A stretch of 18,841 nucleotides of DNA from Conoideocrella luteorostrata. Its lineage: Eukaryota > Ascomycota > Sordariomycetes > Hypocreales > Clavicipitaceae. The notes under the pieces are model-generated. The model had not been told where the DNA came from, made no database searches, and was given only the letters and a program-made list of their open reading frames with translations. The translations under genes and the position numbers were made by a program. Positions 1 through 9,653 of this stretch are shown here, one piece after another; positions within the stretch are counted from its first letter, which is position 1, and each line of letters begins with the position of its first letter. The stretch lies in assembly GCA_032433595.1 (NCBI GenBank), contig JASWJB010000534.1, positions 1 through 18,841 of the forward strand, read 5' to 3'.

Positions 1-95
1 CCCCCCCCCCCCCCCCCCTTGTCCGTCATCCCACACCCCATCGATAATTATTGTAGTTATATTCATCTAACATACCCGCCCCCTGGTTTGCTCAG
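1..95 (+). other. 3' part of an intron of the TAPT1-like gene, starting with a C18 run
   Basis: The stretch ends in a good splice acceptor (TTTGCTCAG, AG at 94-95), with a CTAAC branch-type site at 67-71, 24 nt upstream. Immediately after it the reading frame matches the conserved interior of the TAPT1/Emp65 family, so these bases are probably intron and its donor lies left of the window. Bases 1-18 are all C, which may be a real homopolymer or an assembly edge. Confidence 0.55.
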
Positions 96-788
96 GCTTT
101 TGTCACACCCTCCCTCACCCGCCGTCTAGGCTTAGCCGTCATCCCCCTCTCATGCCTCTTCATCCGCGCCTCCGTCCAAACATACCACATGCTCCTCTCA
201 ACCCACGTACCCATGCCTATCCCCCCTTCCACACAAACCTCCCTGACCGAAGAATCTGCCGTCCCCTCATCGCCAGCCATGATCGCTGCGCTCAGCCGTT
301 TCGACGCCCTCATTCGCGATTCCCTCGGCCGCGCTACCTACGGCTACCCCTACGGCTCACCGCTTAATTCCCGTCCCTGGTACGCCTGGACATCAGATGA
401 CCTCATCGCCGCGTTGACCATGGTGGTCGTCTTCTTCATCGTCTTCCTCGTCCTGCTTATCCTGAAACTCCTCCTCGGTATGCTCCTCCTCAAGTACGCC
501 CGCAACCGGTACGCCAAGATGAAACAGAAGGAAAATATGGTTGCGATGGGCAAACTCGAGCGTGAGTCGTACGATGCCTCGGGCCGGAGAGTCGGCGGGA
601 GGGGGGATGTCGAAGTTACAGACGATAAGGCGAGGTGGATACATGCTGATAAGGCGGAGGGATTGAAGGGCGGAAAGGGCCCAGCAGGCTCAGGGGGCAA
701 GAAAGATGACAAAGGCGGGAAGAAGAAGGTCGATGGGGATTATATGGGTGTGGCAAGGTATGAAATGGTTGCCAAGAGGATATGGTAA
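96..788 (+). CDS. TAPT1/Emp65-family membrane protein, C-terminal exon (5' partial)
   Basis: This is the last exon (230 codons plus TAA) of a eukaryotic membrane protein of the TAPT1/Emp65 family (old DUF747), an ER protein linked in yeast to folding and quality control. The frame is open from the acceptor at 95, well before the first ATG at 189. Those extra codons encode the family-like TRRLGLAVIPLSCLFIRASV segment, so 189 is not the true start. In order I see that hydrophobic segment (residues about 10-32), a Pro/Ser/Thr-rich linker, a strong transmembrane helix (about 104-131, rich in V, F, I and L), a basic cytosolic tail with RRVGGRGDVEVTDDKARW, a Gly/Lys-rich low-complexity stretch, and the typical end RYEMVAKRIW. 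The full family protein is about 900-1000 aa, so most of the gene lies outside. It converges on the karyopherin gene. The family call rests on remembered C-terminal features, not an alignment. Confidence 0.75.
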   Translation, partial: AFVTPSLTRRLGLAVIPLSCLFIRASVQTYHMLLSTHVPMPIPPSTQTSLTEESAVPSSPAMIAALSRFDALIRDSLGRATYGYPYGSPLNSRPWYAWTSDDLIAALTMVVVFFIVFLVLLILKLLLGMLLLKYARNRYAKMKQKENMVAMGKLERESYDASGRRVGGRGDVEVTDDKARWIHADKAEGLKGGKGPAGSGGKKDDKGGKKKVDGDYMGVARYEMVAKRIW

Positions 789-1322
789 GGCGGCCCATCT
801 CGACGACGAAGGAAAGTGCTCGTTTTTTGTACAATGTAAGAATTCGACGAATTATTTTAGTAGCGGTAACCTACAGACTACCGACTACCCGTTACTGCAG
901 GACTCACTATTCGCATAAGCTGTGGTTTCGGTGCATTTTGTTTTTAGCGGACTATGTACAAACTCTTGTCAACGGGGCCAAGCAAGACATGCCAAAAGTT
1001 CACATTTTACGGACAGGAGAAAATTTCAGTTGCAGGCAGCCCCATTAAGAGTACATAAATAGACACAATACACGCGACCCTCATTATGATGTGATGTAGT
1101 GACTGCATTTGCAATCTGTTCTATTAAATTGAAGAGGAAGACAAACCTCCCGTTTATCAAGTATCGCTACCACCCACTACTGCACTACTTTGGTCATTGA
1201 TCCGCAAATCTCATCAAGTAATTATCATGTCTTCGTGGCTAGGGTTGCCTTTTTAAAAAAGAAAAAAGGTTCCGTCATTCAAAACTCCATTATTCCCTCT
1301 CTATTCAGCTCGATATGCAGTC
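789..1322. other. Convergent intergenic spacer (3' ends of two genes)
   Basis: This is a 534-bp spacer between two convergent stop codons. It is AT-richer than the flanking exons. A T/A-rich stretch (TTTTTTAAAAAAGAAAAAAGG, about 1249-1269) lies near the 3' side of the karyopherin gene. I see no convincing ORF, RNA gene or repeat, and both 3' UTRs probably sit here. Confidence 0.5.
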
Positions 1323-4300
1323 TTAGCCCCTCAGGGCCTGCACCATGCGCTGCACCATCTGTCGGGTATCTTGCTCCAGCTGCTCTTCGGGCTCCCCCAG
1401 AACCTTCTCAAAGATGCCAACCAGCTGGGGGGTCAGTTGCTGGACGGTGGGGTTGGACTGGTCGTACATCTTGTAAATGCACTGGAAGATAGGCTCATTC
1501 TCCTCGTAGTCTTCCGTGAGGGGCAGAATGCGGATGACACTGGGCAGGGCCTGGGCGACAAAATCGTTGTCGGGATGCTTCATCATCATGCGGCAGAGGC
1601 AGCCAGCGACATTGTCAGTAATACGCATCTCGTGGACAGACAACATGGGCTCAAGTTTCTCATAAAGTTGAGGGAATAGCGGAACAGTTTTGCTGGTTTC
1701 GGTGGAGTTGAGAATTAGGAGGCCGAGGGCGTAGGCGGCGTTGGACTTGGTCAGCAGGTCAGGGTCTGACAAGCGGCGGATTAAGTTCTGGGCCAGAGAT
1801 TCGGTGAAAGGAGTAATTGCCTCGCCAGTGTACTTGGAAACCTCGGCGATGGCACCGACAGCAGTAGATCGGTGGATCTCCTCGGTTGAGGCAACCAGCC
1901 TGAGGACAGGCTTCTCAAAGATCTTCCACAACTCGCCAAATTGAGGACCAAGAGCGGCAGCCAGGCCAGCGACTACATCCAAAGCAGTGTCTACGACCAG
2001 CCAGTCATACTCGGAGGAACCAGCATCGATATCCTGCTCCTCATCCTCGGCACCCAGATCTTGCTGGCAGGGGTGTGAGCGCGTGATGAGGGAGCCGATG
2101 GCAGACACAAGCTCCTGCACCATACCGTCCTTAGCAACGAGAACAGCTGGGCCGCAGGCCTTCAAAGTAGCGGCAACGTTACGGTTGATCTCAGTAATGA
2201 CAGATCTAATTCAAGTTGTTAGTTTGCTATCTCTTAACGAATGCATAACTGGGCAGTATTAAAGAACTTGTTTGTTGTGTCCAAATCAGAAGCAGATTAG
2301 ACGTGTTCTCAGCACCCGCATTTTGCGTCTGAGTGAGCTGGGTATAACGCAAGGTATTCATCATTTGGGACGGAAACAACACATAGAAGAATGTGGAAAG
2401 AAGAGGGGAAGAGGAAAATAGCAAAGAGGGACAACATACCGGTCACTGTCGCTAGCCCAGATGTCCATGGTGGTTTTGTGCAGGGCCTCGCCAATCTTAA
2501 CAATGGACTCGGGGGGAGTAGGTTGAGGAGGCATGCCGGGCTGCCACTTTTGTCCAGAGGCTTCCTCCCAGACCTGGAAGACACGGCTATAAATGCGCCA
2601 CAATGTAGAGATGGCGTTCTTACGGCAACCTTCGTAGGTGTGATCGGCAAAGGGTACGATCTGCTCGATAGCCTTTTCGACATAGGTCTCAAGGTGGGAG
2701 CTACTGCAAGAGTTCGAAATAACATCGCCGATGGTGTCAATGGCAATTTCTTGCTCCAGGGCTACAGCAGTGACGGCACTAAAGTCACCAAGATTGGCGA
2801 GATCATCCAAATCCTCCCAATCGTCTTCACCGCCAGCGGCAATGATGGCATCCTCTTCAGAATTGGGGGCCTTGACCTTAACCCGCTTGCCGCCAATGAT
2901 GGCGCCTTCACCTAGCTGACTCGGGTCGACCCCGGGAAGATCAATCTCCTCCTCCTCCAGTTCGAGGGAGGCGAAGGTTCCCTTGAAGACACCTTCGAGG
3001 AAGTGATCGAAGTTAGTACCATAAACTTTGGACAAGTTGGACCACAGGATGAAGCTGGTCTCTTTGAGACGAGGGTTGTCGAGGTGGAGAGCCTCCTCAC
3101 TCGCTTTCATGAGATCCATCACATAAGGCTGGAAAGTCTCAGGACCGACAGAGATGGCGATACGGCCTAAGCTGTCGCAGGTAGCACTGCGGAGATCCAT
3201 TGCCTCATCGGATTCCTTGAGCATGACGAAACGACCCAGGGCTTTCATAGCACCATCGAAGAAGGGTTGGAACGCCTTGTCCATGGATGAAGCAATTGCA
3301 CCAATGGCTGAAGCAGCCGCGGACTTGACGCCGTAGTCTTCGTGATCCAGGAGCTTGACCATAGGCCCAATCAAGCTAGGCCCGTAGGGGGCCATGATCT
3401 TGGTGTCGATACCGTCACCAAAGGTATCCAGAGCGCCACAAGCACAACGAACAATTCTGACGTTCTTCTTGTCAGTGGCACCTTGCGAAGCAGATTCAAG
3501 GTTCTTGAGAACGGCAGAGATGATTTGCTCATGGTATGAGGACATCTCATCGGCCATCTCCTCAGCCAAGTGGATCAAGCCGACAAGGGCAGCATGTCTA
3601 ACTTGGATGTCAGGGTCGCAAAGCAGATTGATGACTGCAGGCAGCAGAGGCTGAAGCTGAGTGGAGATGAACTCAGGAGCGCCTTCAGCGACGTTGCCAA
3701 GAGACAGCATGGCAGACATGCGATAACCAGGCTCCGGGTTGGTGGCATAGCTGGGGAACTGCTCCAGCATGGGGACAGCGACCAGACGGGGGGGCAGCTC
3801 GCTGGCCAACGTGTTGACGAGGCTGATGGCGGTTCGTGCAGGTGTCATGTCCTCATCATCATCGTCGGCATCAAGCTCGGCGACGATTTGCATGGCCTTG
3901 ACCATGAGCTCAGCTGCGACGTCCTTCATGCCCTGGAGCTTCATGCGGCGGTACTGCACACATTGGATAAGCAGACTGAGAGCCTGAGTGCGCGCATCGT
4001 CCTCGGCGCTCTTATTGCCGCCGAGTTCGATCATGAATCGAAGAAGATCCCGGAGATGGACAGCAAGGAAGCTAGGGTCACAGCCGAGGTAGGAGTGGAA
4101 GACGTCGAAGATGGTCTGGTAGCTCTCCTCGTCCTCAGCCTCAACAGTCGCCTTGAGGATGTTAACCATACTGGGGATGAGGTTTTGCACGGCCTTGACA
4201 GCCTTGGGATCCTCCTCTGGCTCAATGTTGATGAGAATGGCGCCAACAGCCTGGACAATGTTGATGCGGACCTCCTTACTGTCTGGGTCCTCGATACGGG

Positions 4301-4992
4301 CCGCGAACAGCTGGAGTAGCTGATCGGTATGGTCTTCGAAATGGTGGGGGTTTTCCTCCAACATGGAGAAGAGAATGAAGGATCCAACCTCTCTGGAGAT
4401 GACATTTTCGCTGTTGTTGAGGGGCAAAACTTGCTTCAGGAACTCCTCGCCATTGCCATTCTCCATATCGAGGCCTATAAGACCGGCGACGAGGCGACCA
4501 AGAGCATGACGGGTTGGGGCAGAGCTCTCCTTCAAAGCACCCTCTAGCAGGTGAGAGCGAGCCAGAGGCTTTTTTTCTTGAGCAGTTTTGTCCCAGTGCT
4601 TTGGAGCATATCGGTGGGCCTGAACGGCGGCAAGCTGTCGAATAGCACCATCATTGTGGGTGAGAGCAATCTCGATGAGCAAGATGAGGGACTCCGGCTT
4701 GGAGTAGTAGTTCTTCTGGAGATCGGCAGTGACCGCCTTTACCTGTTCCGTGTTGGCTGCGGAGGAAAATAAAAGTCAGCGAGTCAGTCCTTTTCTTCTT
4801 ATCCTTCCTACCGCTCATTTTTGAGAGATTCCAACTCAACGCGACCTAAAGCCGTAATGGACGTTGCAACTGGAGGGGCAGCCCAGAGACGACAACAAAC
4901 TTGAAAGTTGCCTTGTGCAGGGAGAGTATTGATTGGTTCAACTTACGAACTTGGCTGGCCTGCAACAACTGGGCAAGCTTATCCTTGTCCAT
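1323..4992 (-). CDS. kap123: Karyopherin beta, Kap123/importin-4 type nuclear import receptor
   Basis: This nuclear transport receptor carries ribosomal proteins and histones H3/H4 through the nuclear pore in yeast; A. nidulans KapJ is, as I recall, the orthologue. The gene model has three exons: 4992-4947 (46 nt, starting MDKDKLAQLL), 4756-2440, and 2205-1323. Together they make 3246 nt and 1081 aa, close to yeast Kap123 (1113). All splice sites are GT-AG: GTAAGT...CCGCAG (190 nt, phase 1) and GTATGT...AATTAG (234 nt, phase 2, branch ACTAAC). Both joins restore family sequence. The protein is almost entirely HEAT-type helix pairs. Family-like stretches include HWDK near the N-terminus, PRLKETSFILWSNLSKVYG, and EENEPIFQCIYKMYDQ near the C-terminus. 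Acidic loops (DADDDDED near residue 308, ELEEEEID near 611, EDDWEDLDD near 652) fit Ran/cargo-binding insertions. No break is seen. Kap121/importin-5 is the main alternative but fits less well. Confidence 0.9.
2206..2439 (-). other. Intron 2 of kap123
   Basis: This is a 234-nt intron with donor GTATGT, a perfect ACTAAC branch site about 18 nt before the acceptor TTAG, and a pyrimidine-rich 5' half. It is long for this kind of genome. Splicing joins GACCG to ATCTGTC and keeps the frame (DSD-R-SVITEINRN). Confidence 0.85.
4757..4946 (-). other. Intron 1 of kap123, with a possible alternative first coding exon
   Basis: This is a 190-nt intron with donor GTAAGT, a branch-like CTGAC, and acceptor CCGCAG. 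It joins CAAGTT-C to CC-AACACG in frame. Inside it, an ATG at 4818-4816 followed by AGCG and GTAGGA could serve as a 7-nt alternative first coding exon (4818-4812) in the same phase. Confidence 0.7.
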
Positions 4993-5039
4993 CTTTGTCG
5001 CTTCGCTATGCAACGCTCAAGCGACAAATATCAGGAAAG

Positions 5040-5096
5040 AGAGTAGGAGAAGAAGATGGTGGGGAGGAGACGGTGAAGAAAAAAGTGCGACCCCTC
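5040..5096 (-). promoter_or_regulatory. Pyrimidine-rich tract in the kap123 promoter/5' UTR
   Basis: Read on the minus strand this stretch is strongly C/T-rich (CTTTTTTCTTCACC..., then repeated TCTTCTTCTCC), 50-105 nt before the ATG at 4992. CT-rich tracts just upstream of transcription starts are common in highly expressed fungal housekeeping genes. The function here is inferred. Confidence 0.4.
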
Positions 5097-5280
5097 CGAA
5101 ATTATATCGCGGCAGAAAAAAAAAATTATTATGGAGGTGGTCCGGCGTCTGGTCTGGTGTCGCGCCAGCCAGGGGACTGCAGACAGCGAGCCCCGCTTTG
5201 AGGGGGGGCGCAAGAGGGGGGCAGCGCGCAGATTGCATGTCGGACTGGCTGCTCAGGTGGTCGGGGCAAAGTCAGAAGAA

Positions 5281-5291
5281 GTACGGAGTAC
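5281..5291. repeat. GTACGGAGTAC dispersed motif, copy 1
   Basis: Exact copy of the decamer GTACGGAGTA (reverse TACTCCGTAC), which recurs across the window only outside the recognised exons. Confidence 0.7.
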
Positions 5292-5807
5292 TGAACCTGA
5301 ACTTTGCTTTTCGCCATCGCAGGACGTCATATTTACCTACGTGTCACAGCCGGTCAAGAACAACCATCCCATCAGGCCAGGGAAGACTCGGTCTACTCTG
5401 TTACCGCAAGCCGGTGATCACGACCCTGGTAGATTTTGACTTCTGCGAAGTTGATCGTCACAGCACAGCACTTATCGCAACGCCGATGTTGGAATTGCCA
5501 AGTGAACGTGGCAGCCCTATGATGCCACTTACGTAGCCTGCTTCGTTGGACACGGGGCTGTTATTATGCTCGACGGCTGCCTTGCATGGAGTTCGCGGTG
5601 TTGTCAAAGTGGTGCTCATTGGAGCCAATAAGGGGGAAGAAGTACGGAGCATCCAAAGCTATTAGAGGTTTGTTAGTGGACTGAGTGAAATTTTTCGCAA
5701 GAGCTTGCGAGACCAGTGCTTAAATACTGGTTCTCGCTACCCCTGGATAAACCCGTAGCTACTGTAGCAACAGGGGAGGCGCCCCATAGAAAAGTTCAAC
5801 CCTAAGA

Positions 5808-5818
5808 GTACGGAGTAC
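5808..5818. repeat. GTACGGAGTAC dispersed motif, copy 2
   Basis: Exact 11-nt match to the copy at 5281, with unrelated flanks. A 9/10 near copy lies between them at 5642-5651. Confidence 0.7.
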
Positions 5819-7195
5819 TCGCCTCGATAATCGAATCGAACCTTCAGTCGCGCATCTGCTCGACTAGACACCTTCTTATTAAAGTAATTTTGAAAGAAAA
5901 TGACTTGGATGCTGTGCGAGGCGGCGGGTCGTTCCATAACATACAACCGTCTACCACAAGATCCAATCAACCTCGTCCGAAACGCGACGAGCTTTTCGAC
6001 GGCAGAATTACACGTCCCTATTCCCGGCAGCTCTTAGAGGTGCATTTCGCTTGACGGAAGCCTTGATCTTACGTTAAATGACACACGCTTTCCTCGTGGG
6101 TTGTGCTGTGCATGTTGGCAATAGCTGGGTAGCTGGTAGATAGACCTCATATAGCCGCGTTCGCCAATACGTGTCAGCAATGTGTTGTGCCATTGTGGTG
6201 TTCCTCTACTGGCTCCTATGCGGCGATTTCTTTCATCATATCTTTCGTTTTGTTATTTTTCAAAGCTGATTGCTACTACCTTCACAATTGTTACTTTCAC
6301 CACTATGGTTTATTTTGCCACCAGCATTTGAAGCTCTCGATATTGATGAGAACCGGCAAGCCCCTCTAATCAATACTTTGCTATTTTACACATTAGGACA
6401 ACAAATACAAAACTTGAATCAGACCGGACCATGCTCATCAATCTTGTATCAAAGCTGCTCATCACCAGTTGCAGGCTTATGGCGCACCTCAATCACATGT
6501 TGGAAAATCTAATGTCTCCCAGACACACTCCTACTAATGATCGCGCATCTCAATCTAATCATGAGCGCTTCAGTCTGCCTTTGAATACACTCGAAGATTC
6601 ATAATGGCGGATGTTGAGGTGAAGGTGTGCCACATACTTCTCAATCTGCTTCCGTACGTCACCAACGCCAACACGGCCATCCACTTCTGGTTGTCGTGTT
6701 ATAGTTGCAGAGCTGGGACATGCATGTTACCGAGTTCATTCCCACCACGATAACAGCAATGAGTACTATATCCGTCGTAGCAGTGGATTAAAAGGACGCG
6801 GCCCAATGTCCTGTACTGAATAGAGCTAGTATTTGGAACGTACACTTCCTTGTCAAGGTCCAGGTTGTCGTTTCGTCCGCGTAATTTGCCATTGATGCAT
6901 TTGTGGCAATAATAGGCTTTCACGGACCGTTGTATCATGGAGAACACTGCTCTGGTCATATTTCAATGTACTCTGTTTTTGACCACCGTGGTAGTCAAAC
7001 GCCCAGCAGCTTCGACCCGCCGGGCTCAATTCCACACTCGAAGATGATGAATTGTCGTCCTTTTCAACCACCAATCAAAAATTCCACGCATCCGCCGGGT
7101 CTTCCCCGGTATGATGATTCTCGCACGTTCGTTCTCCGCCTGAATATAATTCCATCCGCCTCACCAACACCAGTAAAGCCAGGTTGCTGGTCGTC

Positions 7196-7708
7196 TCATC
7201 CGGGTAAGCAGATTGTGTATCCTATAAGCAACTTATCGCAGTCAAGCCCTTCGTTTGCTCGTAGAATATCATCGACGGTAATGCCACGTTTATCCCCGAT
7301 AGCCCAACAAGTATCACCTTGGTGGATGACGTAAGGTAATTTGCCATCCAAGCAAGCAGGCTGTGCCTTGCTGTTGCCGGATGCGGCATAGTGAAGATAC
7401 CAGAATAAGCCAAGGAGAGAAACGCCGATGATGATGCCAAAATTGAGCAGCGGCATGAGCTCAGTTCTCCATGACTTGCGTTGTCCCAACCCGTCGTGCA
7501 TTAAGAATGGTTCCGTGTCGGCCGCATAATCTTGAGGACCATCGCCGGCACGGGTTAACTGTCCAAATTGGCAGCCAGGGGCACTTTCCCAGTAGCTGCC
7601 ATCGGTGTCCTGAAAAGTGTAGACTTGGGTATCAGCATCATAACCAACTCGACGCATGCCTTCCGGCAGCCGCTCTTCATCAGTGTCGTACTGCGAGTAC
7701 CGAGACAT
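7196..7708 (-). CDS. Membrane-anchored LysM-domain protein
   Basis: This single-exon gene encodes 170 aa, with ATG at 7708 and TGA at 7196. The N-terminal half (residues 1-85) is polar and acidic with no signal peptide, and carries a YTFQDTDGSYWESAPG block. One hydrophobic helix follows (about 86-108, LLNFGIIIGVSLLGLFWYLH). A C-terminal LysM domain spans about 126-168 (YVIHQGDTCWAI...ITVDDILRANEGLDCDKLLIGYTICLPG) with the fungal cysteine pattern (C119, C134, C157, C167). LysM domains bind N-acetylglucosamine polymers such as chitin. The layout suggests a type II membrane protein with the LysM outside the cytosol, unlike secreted LysM effectors, which begin with a signal peptide. It is divergently arranged with the Zn2Cys6 gene. 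The function is probably cell-wall or chitin contact, inferred from the domain only. Confidence 0.85.
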   Translation of the reverse strand: MSRYSQYDTDEERLPEGMRRVGYDADTQVYTFQDTDGSYWESAPGCQFGQLTRAGDGPQDYAADTEPFLMHDGLGQRKSWRTELMPLLNFGIIIGVSLLGLFWYLHYAASGNSKAQPACLDGKLPYVIHQGDTCWAIGDKRGITVDDILRANEGLDCDKLLIGYTICLPG

Positions 7709-8345
7709 GATGAAGCGCGGTCGATAAGGATGAAATTAAGGTGCTCAAGGTGTGTAATTATGGCTGTTGAGAGACAGGAAGGCTCTTGGCTGATGCGATG
7801 CTGGGAGCGTCAAACCAAAATATGCGTTATGTATGGTGAAGGTAAGGACACTGACGTCTGGAGTCATGTACTTACGCGGCGTGAGAGGCAAGAGGGGGGT
7901 GAAACAATGGGTACGTCAGCACCTACCCCTTACCAATTGATGCCGTGCAATGCCGGACGCAGGGATCTGCGGTAAGCCGAATCCAGCCGATAACCAGATG
8001 TCTCTGGCCCAGCCAAGGAAGAATGAAACTCGTCGATGAAATGTGTCTAGAGCACAAGAAAACAAGTAACTTACTACTCCGTAGTGCTTTTATTTCCCCG
8101 TATCGCTACCCATCTAATGAAGCAAGTTGCAGTGAGCTCAAGTGGAGTACGCACTTACTTAGGTAGGAACTAACTATAACTATACTAGTATTTTGTACGG
8201 AGTAGTGCAGTCTCACCATGATGCACAGCGCGGCTCCCACAAGGACATTCCTCTTCTTGCTTACGTCTGACATGACATCGGTCAACGTAACCACGGTGCC
8301 GGCAGCATCAGCTGATGATATGCACCGCACCGCATCATCAACAAC
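7709..8345. promoter_or_regulatory. Divergent promoter between the LysM gene and the Zn2Cys6 regulator
   Basis: 637 bp separate the two start codons, so both promoters must lie here. The stretch contains one exact GTACGGAGTA (8195-8204) and one near copy, TACTCCGTAG (8075-8084), about 110 bp apart. An out-of-frame ORF with its own ATG at 8218 runs into the regulator's first exon. No clear TATA box was found. Confidence 0.55.
8195..8204. repeat. GTACGGAGTA dispersed motif, copy 3
   Basis: Exact decamer in the divergent promoter, 151 nt before the regulator ATG at 8346. Confidence 0.7.
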
Positions 8346-9653
8346 ATGCCGCGTTTGTACCACACCAAATCCAGAAACGGCTGTGCTCGGTGTCGAGCAC
8401 GCCGAGTAAAAGTACGAGGTGGCTCTTCCATGGGTTAATTTACAGCTGATAATTTGGTATGCTAATATGAAGCCACAATAGTGCGACGAAGTTCGTCCAA
8501 AGTGTGTGCGTGATGCTCCCTCAATTTTTCCCAGCCCACAATTCGTCCAACTGATGCGGTGGAATAGAAAAGTTGTAGTCGACACAATGTAGATTGTATC
8601 TACAATAGTATGTCTAACCTTAACAGATCTGACATGGCCAAATCCTCGCCTGGTGCTCGCCTTGCTTCTGAACCGCCCCGTCTGCTTGCAGTTGAGACCC
8701 GTGAACGTCGGTATCGGGAGATGCGATTGCTACATTACTTTACTGTCGCAGTGTGCCCGACGTTCCCTGGTGTCTATTTAGACGAAGTCAGGAAAATCTG
8801 GTCGGTTGATGTGCCCGTCATGGCGATGGACTACGAGCCTCTACTTAATGCCATGATGGGACTCGCCATTCTGCATATGACGTATACAGACAACACGAGC
8901 GGTCTCCTGCACCAACATCAGCTTCTTTCCCACGGTGCGGAATATCTTGAGGCAACACTTCAAGAGCACCGCAAAGCGCTTGATTCCTTGGACAGAAAGA
9001 ATGCAGATCCGGCAAGCTTTACTTCGGTCATACTCTCTTTCCATGCATTTGCAAGCCTCAGGGAGCGTCCAATTCAACCGTATCACCCACCACTGCAGTG
9101 GTTGCAAATGTCCAAAGGTGTACAGAACGTTTTCAAGATTACCAGGCGCTTTGTTCAAGATGATCCCAAGGCTAAGATCAACATCATCAACGCATCCTCT
9201 GCTTCGTTTGTTGAGCCATCAGTTATATTTTGTGAGGCAAACCGGAATCGATTCCCGTATCTGCTTGCTTCACAGCCCAAAGATTCAATTTCTGAGGAGG
9301 ATCGAGAAGTTTATGTAGACACGGTTTGCTTTCTTGGCGCGCTGCTGGGTGGCAAAGAGGCTGGCGAGCCCATAAGCCAAACGTGCCGGAGACTCATTAT
9401 TTATCCAATTGTCTGGTCGACGCGATTCTTGGAATTGTTGGATAGTCTCAGACCGCGCGCTTTACTTATTCTAGCCCATTTCTTTGGACTTGCCTCGACC
9501 TGTTCAGACTCATGGTGGGTTGGCGACAGCCCGCGGCGGGAAGTTCTCGCCATTGAAAAGTATCTAGGCACGGAGTGGCAGTCCGAAATGGCATGGCCTC
9601 TCGAGGCGATCCGTAATTCCACGACGCCGGGCGGCCTTGAAACAACTAGTTAG
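8346..9653 (+). CDS. Zn(II)2Cys6 fungal transcription factor
   Basis: The gene model has three exons: 8346-8411, 8482-8505 (a 24-nt micro-exon) and 8568-9653, giving 391 aa. Intron 1 (70 nt) runs from GTACGA to AATAG, and intron 2 (62 nt) from GTGCGT to AATAG; both are phase 0. Only this splicing yields a complete binuclear cluster, with cysteines at about 13, 16, 23, 30, 33 and 40 in the canonical spacing C-x2-C-x6-C-x6-C-x2-C-x6-C. The start at 8346 is the first in-frame ATG after a TGA at 8316. The rest contains the fungal-specific middle region: REMRLLHYFTVAVCP near residue 80, the Met/Leu-rich helix around LLNAMMGLAILHM, and a conserved-looking LILAHFFGL helix near the C-terminus. This fits short Zn2Cys6 factors of the Upc2/sterol-uptake-like type (about 400 aa). 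It is nuclear and DNA-binding by family. The target is unknown, but the divergent LysM gene is a natural candidate. Confidence 0.85.
8412..8481 (+). other. Intron 1 of the Zn2Cys6 gene
   Basis: A 70-nt intron with donor GTACGA, a GCTAAT branch-type site about 20 nt before the acceptor AATAG, falling after the RRVK codons of the zinc cluster. An intron at this point is common in fungal Zn2Cys6 genes. Confidence 0.8.
8506..8567 (+). other. Intron 2 of the Zn2Cys6 gene
   Basis: A 62-nt intron with the less usual donor GTGCGT and acceptor AATAG. It splits the zinc cluster between cysteines 4 and 5. Its last three bases (TAG) are an in-frame stop if it is retained. Confidence 0.75.

Larger units (their letters stand above)
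4993..7195. other. Gene-poor intergenic region upstream of kap123
   Basis: This spacer of about 2.2 kb holds the kap123 promoter and the 3' flank of the LysM gene. Open frames here (such as 4901-5536 +) lack domains and overlap the kap123 first exon or the pyrimidine tract, so I do not call them. It contains two exact copies and one near copy of GTACGGAGTA (5281, 5808, 5642). A weak interrupted minus-strand frame lies at 6570-6959. Confidence 0.5.

Noticed and set aside
189..191. ATG at 189 (and 279) as start of the TAPT1-like gene
   Set aside because: The frame is open upstream to an intron acceptor at 95 and that part encodes family-like sequence, so these are internal methionines.
3570..4319. 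249-codon plus-strand ORF inside kap123
   Set aside because: It is antisense to a well-supported karyopherin exon and has no domain; long antisense frames are common opposite GC-rich exons.
4901..5536. 211-codon plus-strand ORF
   Set aside because: It overlaps kap123 exon 1 and its promoter on the other strand and runs through the A/G-rich strand of the pyrimidine tract, with no recognisable protein features.
5701..6000. Possible tRNA near a TCGAATCGAACC string
   Set aside because: No matching A box or cloverleaf could be drawn around it.
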